Shown: piece after piece, positions 32,685 to 41,846 of the stretch
How positions within the stretch are numbered: position 1 is the stretch's first letter
How the letters are laid out: each line of letters starts with the position of its first letter
NCBI RefSeq assembly: GCF_900101875.1
Contig: NZ_FNAI01000011.1
Span: forward strand, 62,001 to 126,000
DNA length: 64,000 nucleotides
Direction of reading: 5' to 3'
Source: Mucilaginibacter pineti
GTDB taxonomy: Bacteria; Bacteroidota; Bacteroidia; Sphingobacteriales; Sphingobacteriaceae
Translations under genes and position numbers: made by a program
Notes under the pieces: generated by a model
What the model saw: only the letters and a program-made list of their open reading frames with translations
What the model was told of the DNA's origin: nothing
Databases searched by the model: none

Positions 32685-34797
32685 TTTTACATTGTATCAG
32701 TACAACAGACCTGCCTTCAACATGAATATTGTCTGCTTGTTGATATTGTTTTTCTTCTGGTCCCTCTGCCCGGCTGGTATCTATAACTACCACCCATGAC
32801 CCTCCGTATCTTTCGGGAGGAATCTTGTAATCCAGGCCCTCTTCATGTGCATTAAAAATGAGGTAAAAGTTATCATCTTTAACGGGACTGCCATCAGAAT
32901 CAACGCTTTCAATACCGTCACCGCTGAGATACATTGCTACCGACTTGGCAAAGCCTTCTTTCCAGTGACTTTCTTCCATTTGGGCGCCGTCAGGCAGGAA
33001 CCATGCAATATCCTCGATTTTGGAATCTTTGGCAGGTACTCCCTTAAACCAGTTTTTTCGCGAGAAGACGGAATGAGTGTTCCGCAGATGGATAAGTTTG
33101 CTCGTGAACGCCAGCAGTTCATGGTCTGCCGCCTCCCAGTTGAGCCATGAAATTTCGTTATCCTGGCAGTAAGCGTTATTGTTGCCTCCCTGGGTACGGC
33201 CCGTTTCATCGCCTGAAACCAGCATAGGAACCCCTTGCGATAAGAATAATGTGGCCAAAAAATTACGCTTTTGCCTGGAACGTAAGGCCTTAATCCCTTC
33301 ATCCTCCGTTGGGCCTTCGGCACCGCAGTTCCATGACCGGTTGTGCCCTTCCCCATCGTTATTATCTTCGCCATTGGCGTCATTATGCTTCTCGTTATAA
33401 GAAACCAGATCGTTAAGAGTAAAACCGTCATGGGCGGTAATAAAATTTATGCTGGCGGTAGGGCGACGGTAGTCCTGGTAAAGATCAGCACTGCCGGTAA
33501 TGCGGTCGGCAAACTCCGCGATGGTATTTTCTGCCCCGTTCCAGTAATCGCGGATGCAGTCCCTGTACTTACCATTCCATTCCGCCCATCCTGCAGGAAA
33601 CTTGCCAACCTGGTACCCTCCCTCTCCGACATCCCAGGGCTCGGCAATCAGCTTTACCTGTGAGATAACAGGATCCTGGTGTATGATCTCGAAAAATGCG
33701 CTCAGCTGGTTTACTTCGTGGAGTTCACGGGCCAGGGTAGCCGCCAGGTCAAACCTGAAACCGTCAACATGCATTTCGGTAACCCAATACCGCAGGCTGT
33801 CCATCATCAGTCTGAGAACATTGGGCAAATTGGCGTTAAGGGTATTACCCGTACCGGTATAATCATTGTAGTAACGCTTATCATCCGTTAACCGGTAGTA
33901 GGATGCATTATCAATGCCCTTAAACGATAACGTTGGCCCCATCTGGTTACCTTCGGCCGTGTGGTTATAAACAACATCAAGAATAACCTGGATTCCTGCC
34001 TTGTGCAGTTCCTTGACCATGGATTTAAACTCAGTAACCTGTTCGCCACGCACAGCGCCTGAGGTATACCTCGCATCAGGTGCAAAAAAACCTATAGTAT
34101 TATAGCCCCAGTAGTTACTTAAACCTTTTTCCTTAAGCGAACGATCAGATATGAAGGAATGTACCGGCATTAGTTCGATAGCCGTTATGCCCAGTTCCTT
34201 AAGATAAGTAATGGTTACCGGATGCGCGATCGCTGCATAAGTGCCGCGGATGTTTTCGGGGATAGCGGGATTTAACATGGTAAATCCCTTTACATGTGCT
34301 TCGTAAATAACGGTATTATAATATTGCAAGGAAGGGGACTTGTCATCTTCCCATTCAAATTCCGGATCGATCACTACAGATTTAGGTATAAAGGGGGCGC
34401 TATCGGTATCACTGAAGCCCAGATCCGCCTCATCATTGCCAACTTTATATCCAAACAGCGCATCATCCCATTTAATTGAACCGGCGATTGCCTTTGCGTA
34501 TGGATCAATTAAAAGCTTGTTAGGATTAAAGCGATGACCATTTTGGGGTTCATATGGTCCGCTTACCCGGTAACCATATAACTGGCCGGGCTTTATATCC
34601 TTTACATAAATGTGCCAGATGAAATCTGTTTTTTCTGTAAGCCTGATCCGCGCGGATTCCTTGCCGCTGTTTTCGTCATCGAAAAGGCAAAGGTCCACGC
34701 CGGTCGCGTTTTCCGAATACAAGGTGAAGTTTACACCCTCGCCGTCATAAGTTGGTCCTAAAGGGAACGGTTTCCCTGGTAAAGTTTTAGCATTCAT
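32668..34797 (-). CDS. glgX/treX: Glycogen debranching enzyme
   Basis: A 709-residue isoamylase-type GH13 enzyme cleaving alpha-1,6 branches to supply linear maltodextrin. An N-terminal CBM48 domain (PLGPTYDGEGVNFTLYSENA) is followed by the barrel with NYWGYNTIGFFAPD, Asp in HVDGFRFDLAATLAREL, Glu in LIAEPWDVGEGGYQVG and Asp in FITAHDGFTLNDLVSY. It is the first gene of the treX-treZ-treYmalQ operon; together these convert glycogen to trehalose without NDP-sugars. No glgA, glgB or glgC is in the window, so glycogen must be made from genes elsewhere. The 185-bp divergent spacer upstream holds the promoter. Confidence 0.95.
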   Translation of the reverse strand: MNAKTLPGKPFPLGPTYDGEGVNFTLYSENATGVDLCLFDDENSGKESARIRLTEKTDFIWHIYVKDIKPGQLYGYRVSGPYEPQNGHRFNPNKLLIDPYAKAIAGSIKWDDALFGYKVGNDEADLGFSDTDSAPFIPKSVVIDPEFEWEDDKSPSLQYYNTVIYEAHVKGFTMLNPAIPENIRGTYAAIAHPVTITYLKELGITAIELMPVHSFISDRSLKEKGLSNYWGYNTIGFFAPDARYTSGAVRGEQVTEFKSMVKELHKAGIQVILDVVYNHTAEGNQMGPTLSFKGIDNASYYRLTDDKRYYNDYTGTGNTLNANLPNVLRLMMDSLRYWVTEMHVDGFRFDLAATLARELHEVNQLSAFFEIIHQDPVISQVKLIAEPWDVGEGGYQVGKFPAGWAEWNGKYRDCIRDYWNGAENTIAEFADRITGSADLYQDYRRPTASINFITAHDGFTLNDLVSYNEKHNDANGEDNNDGEGHNRSWNCGAEGPTEDEGIKALRSRQKRNFLATLFLSQGVPMLVSGDETGRTQGGNNNAYCQDNEISWLNWEAADHELLAFTSKLIHLRNTHSVFSRKNWFKGVPAKDSKIEDIAWFLPDGAQMEESHWKEGFAKSVAMYLSGDGIESVDSDGSPVKDDNFYLIFNAHEEGLDYKIPPERYGGSWVVVIDTSRAEGPEEKQYQQADNIHVEGRSVVLIQCKNEKNG

Positions 34798-34982
34798 TGA
34801 AAGTAATTAATCCGGTTATATACATCGGGACAGCGGTCCCGGTGTATATAAATTAAATTAATGATAAAAAGTTTTTAAACGCATGAATTTATATTAGAAA
34901 TTAAAATAATTACTAAATGATTAATTTTATAAACATTTTTATTGTAAACAAGGTTATTAAATCAGCAATAAATTAAGGCATC

Positions 34983-36452
34983 ATGGTTAAAACCAAAGGT
35001 CATAACGCCGGTGAAGACAGCCACTATCATCAATTGATATTAAATAGCATTGATGATTATGCAATTTTTACTACAGATAAACACGGATTTGTAAGTAGCT
35101 GGAATACCGGCGCCGGCCAGGTTTTAGGCTATCAGGCGGATGAGATCATAGGTAAGGATTCGGCGATTTTTTTTACGACAGGGGATCTTAAAAAGTCGGC
35201 CAACAAAAAAGAGTTGAAAAACGCTAAAAGGTTTGGCAGCGCAGTTGATGAACGGTACCATGTTCGTAAAGACGGATCTGTATTCTGGGCGAGCGGTAAG
35301 ATGTTTCCATTACTTGATACTGACGGAAAACACCTGGGCTTTACCAAGGTAATGCGAAATCTGGACGAACGAAAAATGGCCGAAGATCAGCTTAACCAAC
35401 TCAAAAATTATGCGGAAGCAATCGTTTCAAATTCAAGACAACCGATATTGGTCCTGACCGGCGATCTGATAATTTACGCAGCTAACGATGCTTTTTACAA
35501 CTTATTCGGCCTCCATCAAAAAGCAGCTGAGAATAGTACAATTGCAATGTTAGGTAATCGCATGTTCCATATTCCTGAACTGGCTAATCTGTTAGAACAG
35601 GTAAGAAAGTCTGGTAATGCGGTTGAAAATTTTGAACTCGAGCACGATTGGCCCTCCTTAGGAAAAAAATATTTTCTTATAAATGCCAGTAAATTAAAGC
35701 ACCCGGTAAACACCAGTAACCTTATATTATTCTCTGTTGAGGATGTTACGGAACGCAAGTCATTCGAACAGCAAAAAGATGATTTTATCAGTATTGCCAG
35801 CCATGAGATCAAAACACCTGTCACCGTAATTAAATCATATGCTCAAATATTAAGAAAGCGGGCTATGGATTCCGGTGATCAGTTCCTGGCTAACACCGCT
35901 GAAAAAGTTAATGAAAAAACGGATAAATTAATGTCTTTAGTCGGTTATCTACTCGATACAAGTCAACTTGAACTGGGCGAATTGATCATTAAGAAAACCA
36001 TTTTTGATCTTGCCGGATTAATAACGGAGTGTGTGATCGAGCTTAAACTGATTGACAAACATACTTTTTTTGTGAGAGGAAAGAAAAGTGTGAGTGTATT
36101 TGCAGATCGTGTAAGGATATCGCAGGTTATAAATAACCTACTCAACAATGCATGTAAGTACTCGCCGCCTGATAAGCCCGTAACCGTAAATATAAAGATG
36201 AATAAAAAACTTGACATGGTAACCGTGAGCGTCACCGATGAAGGCATAGGTATTCCAAAAAGTGAACAGCTTAATCTCTTTAAACGATTCTGGCGGGCAA
36301 GTTCCGCTACTTCAAGAAAAATTTCTGGAATTGGGCTGGGCCTGCATATATCTAAAGCAATTATCGGGCAACATGGAGGAAAAATCTGGTTAAAGAGCGA
36401 AAAAGACAAAGGTTCCGTCTTTTCGTTTTCATTACCAACGAGCAAAAGCTAG
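34983..36452 (+). CDS. PAS sensor histidine kinase
   Basis: A 489-residue soluble kinase with two PAS domains (SIDDYAIFTTDKHGFVSSWN, about 15-135, and one starting NYAEAIVSNSRQPILVL), HisKA with DFISIASHEIKTPVTVIKS, and HATPase_c with INNLLNNACKYS, VTDEGIGIPK and GIGLGLHISKAII. The first PAS has the SxWNxGAxxxxGYxxxE style shared with many Bacteroidota sensors. It is divergent from the trehalose operon and 45 bp before the glycan cluster. It has no adjacent receiver. It may control either neighbour (inference). Confidence 0.92.
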   Translation: MVKTKGHNAGEDSHYHQLILNSIDDYAIFTTDKHGFVSSWNTGAGQVLGYQADEIIGKDSAIFFTTGDLKKSANKKELKNAKRFGSAVDERYHVRKDGSVFWASGKMFPLLDTDGKHLGFTKVMRNLDERKMAEDQLNQLKNYAEAIVSNSRQPILVLTGDLIIYAANDAFYNLFGLHQKAAENSTIAMLGNRMFHIPELANLLEQVRKSGNAVENFELEHDWPSLGKKYFLINASKLKHPVNTSNLILFSVEDVTERKSFEQQKDDFISIASHEIKTPVTVIKSYAQILRKRAMDSGDQFLANTAEKVNEKTDKLMSLVGYLLDTSQLELGELIIKKTIFDLAGLITECVIELKLIDKHTFFVRGKKSVSVFADRVRISQVINNLLNNACKYSPPDKPVTVNIKMNKKLDMVTVSVTDEGIGIPKSEQLNLFKRFWRASSATSRKISGIGLGLHISKAIIGQHGGKIWLKSEKDKGSVFSFSLPTSKS

Positions 36453-36497
36453 CATAAACCGACAAATAACAAACAAACTATACCCCCGAAAAACATT

Positions 36498-38216
36498 ATG
36501 TACACTTTAGGAATTAATGCCGTTTTTCATGACTCCGCCGCATGTATCATTAAAGATGGAATATTGTTGGCGGCTACAGAAGAAGAACGCTTTACTCATT
36601 TTAAACACGGCAAAAGACCGGTACCATTTTCAACCTGGGAACTTCCCTTTCATGCTATTGATTATTGTTTAAAAATAGCAGGTATCCATATCAATGATGT
36701 TGATCACATCGCTTATTCCTTTGATCCCTATCTGTTAATCGGCGCTAAATACCGTAATAAATCAACCATTGAAATTCCTTTTGAAGAGGGTTCATCAGCG
36801 TTAGGCAAAGAATTTAAAAACGTTTGGGACCCCCTATTTCTTTCATCAATTGTTAATGCACCTGGCCAGTTAAGAGACGGCTATCCCCATCATCTGCAAA
36901 AGCGTTTCGTGGGTTGTAATATTCAGCGAAATAAATGGCATTTTGTAGAGCACCACATATCGCATGCCGCAAGTGCGTTTAATTGTTCGCCGTTTAAAAA
37001 TGCCGCGGTAATGACCGTTGATGGCCGCGGAGAACTGGCCACTACTACTTATAACATCGGCAACGGCCAGCAACTAAGCCGGATTGGGCAGGTGAATATG
37101 CCGCACTCGCTTGGCTTGTTGTATGAAGACGTAACCACCTACCTTGGTTTCCTGCATTCGTCAGATGAATATAAGGTTATGGCGCTGGCATCATATGGTA
37201 AACCCGAGTTTATAAAAGATTTCAGAGAGATCGTGCAGATCAGCGGCAACGGTCAATACACTATAAATAACCAAAAGCTGGAAGAACGCTTTGGCCCGAA
37301 GCGTTTGAGGCATGAAGAATTTACTTCTCATCATTTTAATGTAGCCCATTCGCTGCAATTAGTTATTGAAGAGAGCATGCTGGAACTTACCGGCTGGCTG
37401 AAAAAAGAAACAGGTGAAGAAAACCTTTGCCTTGCTGGCGGCGTCGCGCTCAATTGTGTTGCCAATGCCCGCATTCGTGATAGGGGCGCATTCAAAAACA
37501 TTTGGGTACAGCCAGCCTCGGGCGATGATGGTACAGCATTGGGTGCGGCCATTTGGGTTGATGCGCAGGAACGCCAAACCAATGAGCGGAATTGCGAGAT
37601 GACCCACTGTTACTGGGGTCCTGAATACACCGACGAAGAAATTGAAAAATCACTGAAGTTATGGAAAGTGCCCTACCGCAAGCTGGATGACATTGCCGGA
37701 GATACCGCCGAAATATTGGCTCAGGACAAAATTATTGGATGGTACCAGGGCCGTATGGAGTTTGGGCCAAGGGCGTTGGGCAGCAGATCTATATTAGCCT
37801 CGCCTATCAACGCAGCTATGCAAGCGCGTTTAAACGAGGTTAAAGATAGGGAGGATTTCCGGCCTGTGGCTCCTGTGGTGTTGGAAGAAGAAGCACACAA
37901 TTGGTTTGAAGGAGCCGGATACTCGCCATTTATGCTGTTTGTGTATGATGTTAAGCCCGACGAAGCTGATAAGGTTGCTGCTATAAGGCATGTTGACGGA
38001 ACGGCCCGGATTCAAACCATTAATCGCCAGCAGCATCAACGTTATCACGACTTACTAAAGGCGTTTTACAAAAAAACCGGAGTGCCGGTATTGGTCAATA
38101 CCTCTTTCAATACTTTAGGAAAGCCGATTGTTTGTACCCCAAGGGATGCTATTGAATGTTTCTGGACTTCACCTTTTGACGCATTGGTTATAGGATCATT
38201 TATAGTTGAAAAATGA
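36498..38216 (+). CDS. NodU/CmcH-family carbamoyltransferase
   Basis: A 572-residue enzyme of the family that transfers a carbamoyl group from carbamoyl phosphate to a hydroxyl of a sugar or antibiotic. The N-terminal Kae1-like domain opens MYTLGINAVFHDSAACIIKDG with ATEEERFTHFKHG, and the metal-binding pair lies in EHHISHAASAF. The C-terminal domain shows YQGRMEFGPRALGSRSIL, FRPVAPVVLEE and LVNTSFNTLGKPIV. All key segments are intact. It starts the glycan cluster, and the glycosyltransferase 2 gene overlaps its stop (ATGA). The acceptor is unknown; a glycan or small glycoside made by the cluster is likely. Confidence 0.95.
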   Translation: MYTLGINAVFHDSAACIIKDGILLAATEEERFTHFKHGKRPVPFSTWELPFHAIDYCLKIAGIHINDVDHIAYSFDPYLLIGAKYRNKSTIEIPFEEGSSALGKEFKNVWDPLFLSSIVNAPGQLRDGYPHHLQKRFVGCNIQRNKWHFVEHHISHAASAFNCSPFKNAAVMTVDGRGELATTTYNIGNGQQLSRIGQVNMPHSLGLLYEDVTTYLGFLHSSDEYKVMALASYGKPEFIKDFREIVQISGNGQYTINNQKLEERFGPKRLRHEEFTSHHFNVAHSLQLVIEESMLELTGWLKKETGEENLCLAGGVALNCVANARIRDRGAFKNIWVQPASGDDGTALGAAIWVDAQERQTNERNCEMTHCYWGPEYTDEEIEKSLKLWKVPYRKLDDIAGDTAEILAQDKIIGWYQGRMEFGPRALGSRSILASPINAAMQARLNEVKDREDFRPVAPVVLEEEAHNWFEGAGYSPFMLFVYDVKPDEADKVAAIRHVDGTARIQTINRQQHQRYHDLLKAFYKKTGVPVLVNTSFNTLGKPIVCTPRDAIECFWTSPFDALVIGSFIVEK

Positions 38217-39190
38217 GCAGCATAAAAATATCAGTAGTGATACCTACTTATAACAGGCCTTTACTTTTGCAGAAATGCCTGCATGCTTTGGCGGCCCAAA
38301 AACTTCAAAAAAACAGCTATGAAATTATTGTTGTAAGCGATGGGCCGGATGTGGAAACAAGGAGGTTAATGGATAGCTGGGTTAAAAAACGGCCATCATT
38401 AAACATCCGTTTTTTTATGCTGAGCCATAAAAAAGGGCCCGCTGCCGCGCGTAATTACGGTTGGCTTAATGCCCGGGGCGAACTGGTGGCTTTTACAGAC
38501 GATGATTGCGTACCTGAACGAACATGGCTGAATGCTTATTTAAAAAGCTACACATCCGGCGAAAAAGTTGCCTTTACCGGTCAGACAGTGGTGCCGATAT
38601 CAAGCAGGCCTACAGACCATGAACTTAATACATTAGGGCTTCAATTTGCAGATTTTATTACGGCAAACTGCTGCTGCCCAAAGGAGGTGCTGGAACTGGT
38701 TGGCGGCTACGACGAAAGATTTACAATGGCCTGGCGCGAAGACAGCGACCTGCAGTTTAAGTTATTGAATGAAGGAATTGAAATTGTAAAGATTGATCAC
38801 GCGCAAGTTATTCACCCGGTACGTAAAGCGTCCTGGGGTATCAGTATAAAGGATCAAAAGAAAACGATGTTTAACGCACTGCTTTACAAAAAGTACCCGT
38901 GGATGTACCGTAAAAAAATTCAGCCGCGTCCGCCGCTTAACTATTATATAATGATTGGTGGCTTTGCGATAATGGTTGTGGGATTAGCAGTTAATTCGGC
39001 TATTGCAGCACTATCGGGCTTTTTAATATGGGGTGTGTTTACTATGTGGTTCATCAAAAAACGATTGCATTTAACGCGTTTGAGCGTTCAGCATGTGTCA
39101 GAAATGATTGTTACTTCGTTGGCTATTCCGTTTTTATCTATATTCTGGCAAATCTATGGGGCTATTAAATACCGTGTGTTATTTGTTTAA
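38213..39190 (+). CDS. Glycosyltransferase family 2 with C-terminal membrane helices
   Basis: A 325-residue inverting glycosyltransferase. GT-A fold: SVVIPTYNRPLLLQKCLHAL, nucleotide/metal motif FTDDDCVPE, and catalytic region AWREDSDLQFKLLNEG. Two hydrophobic segments near residues 245-285 (YYIMIGGFAIMVVGLAV; IAALSGFLIWGVFTMWF) place it on the inner membrane, cytoplasmic face. It is translationally coupled to the carbamoyltransferase (ATGA). The donor sugar cannot be read from the sequence. The gene is followed 10 bp later by a GT9 gene. Confidence 0.93.
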   Translation: MSSIKISVVIPTYNRPLLLQKCLHALAAQKLQKNSYEIIVVSDGPDVETRRLMDSWVKKRPSLNIRFFMLSHKKGPAAARNYGWLNARGELVAFTDDDCVPERTWLNAYLKSYTSGEKVAFTGQTVVPISSRPTDHELNTLGLQFADFITANCCCPKEVLELVGGYDERFTMAWREDSDLQFKLLNEGIEIVKIDHAQVIHPVRKASWGISIKDQKKTMFNALLYKKYPWMYRKKIQPRPPLNYYIMIGGFAIMVVGLAVNSAIAALSGFLIWGVFTMWFIKKRLHLTRLSVQHVSEMIVTSLAIPFLSIFWQIYGAIKYRVLFV

Positions 39191-39199
39191 ATCAATACA

Positions 39200-40195
39200 A
39201 TGCATCTACCAAAAAACATAAAATCTATCATTATATTTCGTGCTTTGCAATTAGGCGATACCCTATGTGCCGTGCCGGCGATCCGCGCGTTAAGGCATGC
39301 TTATCCTTGTGCAATAATTACTTTAGCAGGTATGCCCTGGGCAGCTTCATTTACCGAGAGATTTAATAAGTACTTTGACGATTTCATTTGGTTTCCCGGC
39401 TATCCCGGCTTGCCCGAGCAGGAATTAAACCCTGCTGCATTCACTGAATTTTTATCTATAGTTCAGAACCGAAAATTCGACCTTGCTATTCAACTGCAGG
39501 GCAATGGCTCTATTGTAAACCCAATGATAAAACTTTTTGGCGCAAAAATAACAGCAGGTTATTTCAAAAAAGAGGCTTACGCACCTAACCGGGATTATTT
39601 CATGGAATACCCGGATTATGGATCTGAGATAGATAGGCATTTACTGCTGATGGATTTTTTAGGTGTACCCCCTCAAGGTAATAACCTGGAGTTCCCGGTT
39701 ACAGATCAGGATCAAAAAGATTTGGAAAGCTTAGGGTTGGGTATCAAATCTAAAAAGTATATATGTATTCACCCTGGTTCGCGGGGAGCATGGCGGCAAT
39801 GGCCGGTTGCGCATTTTGCCGCTATTGCGGATTATTATGCCGAAGCCGGTTTTCAAATAGTAGTTACCGGTACAAAAGCAGAGCAGGATCTTGTTGAGAG
39901 CGTTATAGCTCATATGCACTATCCGGCTATCAATGCAGCCGGCAAAACCAATCTGAGTGCTATGGCAATATTAATAAGGGATGCCTGTGCGTTAGTATCT
40001 AATTGTACCGGCGTATCCCATATTGCTGCGGCATTTCAAACGCCAAGTATCGTGATCAGCATGGACGGCGAGCCCGAACGATGGGGACCAATTAACAAAC
40101 ACCTTCACAAAACCATTAATTGGCTGCTGGAACCCGGATTCGATTATGTTTTAAACCAGGCTGCGCTTTTGCTTCATCCTGTTAATAAGGTTTAA
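39200..40195 (+). CDS. Glycosyltransferase family 9 (heptosyltransferase-like)
   Basis: A 331-residue GT-B enzyme of the lipopolysaccharide heptosyltransferase family. The N-terminal strand IIIFRALQLGDTLCAVPAIRAL, the donor-site segment CIHPGSRGAWRQWPV and the C-terminal LVSNCTGVSHIAAAFQTPSI are all characteristic. It has no signal peptide or membrane helix. Its 3' end overlaps the convergent GT9 gene by 45 bp. With a GmhB-type phosphatase nearby, an ADP-heptose donor is plausible, but GT9 members use other sugars too. Confidence 0.92.
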   Translation: MHLPKNIKSIIIFRALQLGDTLCAVPAIRALRHAYPCAIITLAGMPWAASFTERFNKYFDDFIWFPGYPGLPEQELNPAAFTEFLSIVQNRKFDLAIQLQGNGSIVNPMIKLFGAKITAGYFKKEAYAPNRDYFMEYPDYGSEIDRHLLLMDFLGVPPQGNNLEFPVTDQDQKDLESLGLGIKSKKYICIHPGSRGAWRQWPVAHFAAIADYYAEAGFQIVVTGTKAEQDLVESVIAHMHYPAINAAGKTNLSAMAILIRDACALVSNCTGVSHIAAAFQTPSIVISMDGEPERWGPINKHLHKTINWLLEPGFDYVLNQAALLLHPVNKV

Positions 40196-41290
40196 CTCCT
40201 GGTTTAAGTATTCAGTGGGATTGGTGAGTAGCTCTATTACAGCGTTCAAAACATCTGCTGCCGATGGATATTCAATTACATCGTTTTCAAAACTGTTAAC
40301 ATGTTTTATCACCTCGTTTTTACTTTGCAGTTGGCTATTTACCGTAAAAGGAAGGATCTTACAGGGCACATGCCAGGGCGTATGCTGGGGATTGGTTAAC
40401 GCGTAAAGGACCACAACCGGGGTTTGCACTGCAGCGGCTATATGGACAGTGCCCGTATTTACCGATAATAGCACAGGGCTTTTAGCTATCAAAACAGTCA
40501 ATTCCTCTAAAGTAAACAATCCTCCTGCGATGATGCATTCTTTGTTTATTTGCTCACCCAGATCGACTGTCAGCTGTTTTTCCGATGCCGAGCCGGTTAG
40601 GATTAGCTGACAGCCGATTTGTGCTATTATTAATTTTGCCGCATTAACCCAATAATTCACGGGATATTCCCGTTTAGGTTCACTTACGCCGGCGTGCAAA
40701 ATGATCCACTTCTTTTCTGCATTTAAACCTGCCGAAACCAGTTTATTTAATATTTGCGGCCAAAGCCGGCTTTGTGGTTTTAGACTGAGGTTTCGATCGG
40801 CGGTTTTGGCGCCTACCGATGCAACCAAATCCAGATCGCGCTCTACCTGGTGCTTTATGAAATTGTAAGGTTCCTGATCAGGAACCCAATTTGTTAATAA
40901 CTGATATGGATTTTCCCGGCAATAAGCCAGCCTGAGCGGAATGCCCGCCAGATAAGCAAGCATTACCGTTGGCAGCGGGTTTTGGCTATAAACGGTAAAA
41001 ATTACCGCGGCATCAAACCGTCGGCTTTTTATATTTTTTACTATATTGTTAAAATCGCCAATATCCGTGTAGCTTGATTTCACCCAAGGCACATTAAATA
41101 AAATCACATCATCAATTTCGCTTATTTGCTGGGCTATGCCGGCCGCCATCGATGAAGTTAGTACAGTGATCCTGGCACTGAATGTTTCCTTTAATGCTCT
41201 GATGGCGGGTGTACTCATGAGCAGATCACCCATGTTATCAGGACGTATACAGAGAACATTTTTGCAGTGTTGCCAGTTGTTGTCAAACAT
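40151..41290 (-). CDS. Glycosyltransferase family 9 (heptosyltransferase-like), convergent
   Basis: A 379-residue second GT9 enzyme. It shows CIRPDNMGDLLMSTPAIRALKE, WIILHAGVSEPKREYPV and LLSVNTGTVHIAAAVQTPVVVLY. It is transcribed toward the plus-strand GT9 gene and their 3' coding ends overlap by 45 bp. The first ATG at 41290 overlaps the HAD phosphatase stop by 8 bp, so it is part of the minus-strand operon 44118-40151. The last 35 residues, within and near the overlap, are outside the conserved fold. Confidence 0.92.
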   Translation of the reverse strand: MFDNNWQHCKNVLCIRPDNMGDLLMSTPAIRALKETFSARITVLTSSMAAGIAQQISEIDDVILFNVPWVKSSYTDIGDFNNIVKNIKSRRFDAAVIFTVYSQNPLPTVMLAYLAGIPLRLAYCRENPYQLLTNWVPDQEPYNFIKHQVERDLDLVASVGAKTADRNLSLKPQSRLWPQILNKLVSAGLNAEKKWIILHAGVSEPKREYPVNYWVNAAKLIIAQIGCQLILTGSASEKQLTVDLGEQINKECIIAGGLFTLEELTVLIAKSPVLLSVNTGTVHIAAAVQTPVVVLYALTNPQHTPWHVPCKILPFTVNSQLQSKNEVIKHVNSFENDVIEYPSAADVLNAVIELLTNPTEYLNQELNLINRMKQKRSLV

Positions 41291-41846
41291 ATTGCTGATT
41301 TAATATATAAGCCGCAGCATCATTAATATTATTTACTTTTTGATTGGGTGTTCTGTAATCTCCATCCGTCCATTCTGTTTCATTACCATTGTCGATAAGT
41401 ATGGTTTTACATCCTGCCCTCGCGCCTGCTTCTACATCATTCAAAATATCGCCTATCATCCATGATTTTTCAAGGTCGATATTTAATTCCCCGGCAGCAG
41501 TTTGGATAAGACCGGGTTTTGGCTTACGGCAATCGCAATCTATACTGTATCCTGGGTTAATACCAGCCGGATGATGAGGACAATAATAAAAGCCGCTTAG
41601 CTTTATACCAGATTTTCCCAGTAACTCGTTCAATTTATTTTTGACAGATGACAGCGCTCTTTCGGTAAAAAAACCGCGCGCCACTCCCGACTGGTTACTT
41701 ATAACCACCAACAGGTAACCGGCACCTAACAAACTTTTTAAGCCTGTTTGGCTGTTTTTGCTAAGTGCAATTAATGCAGGATTTACATTGTACGGAATAT
41801 CATCTATCAACGTGCCATCCTTATCCAAAAAAACAGCTTTGTTCAT
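41283..41846 (-). CDS. gmhB: HAD phosphatase, GmhB-type heptose bisphosphate phosphatase
   Basis: A 187-residue HAD enzyme. Motif I is FLDKDGTLIDD, motif II VVISNQSGVARG, motif III includes CRKPKPG and motif IV IGDILNDVEAG. The zinc-binding loop CPHH...CDC characteristic of GmhB and histidinol-phosphate phosphatases is complete. GmhB removes the 7-phosphate (beta form) or acts on the alpha form of glycero-manno-heptose 1,7-bisphosphate on the way to NDP-heptose. It is coupled to the sucrose-synthase-like GT4 gene upstream (ATGA) and to the GT9 gene downstream. No gmhA or hldE is in the window, so the rest of the heptose pathway must lie elsewhere. Confidence 0.92.
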   Translation of the reverse strand: MNKAVFLDKDGTLIDDIPYNVNPALIALSKNSQTGLKSLLGAGYLLVVISNQSGVARGFFTERALSSVKNKLNELLGKSGIKLSGFYYCPHHPAGINPGYSIDCDCRKPKPGLIQTAAGELNIDLEKSWMIGDILNDVEAGARAGCKTILIDNGNETEWTDGDYRTPNQKVNNINDAAAYILNQQYV

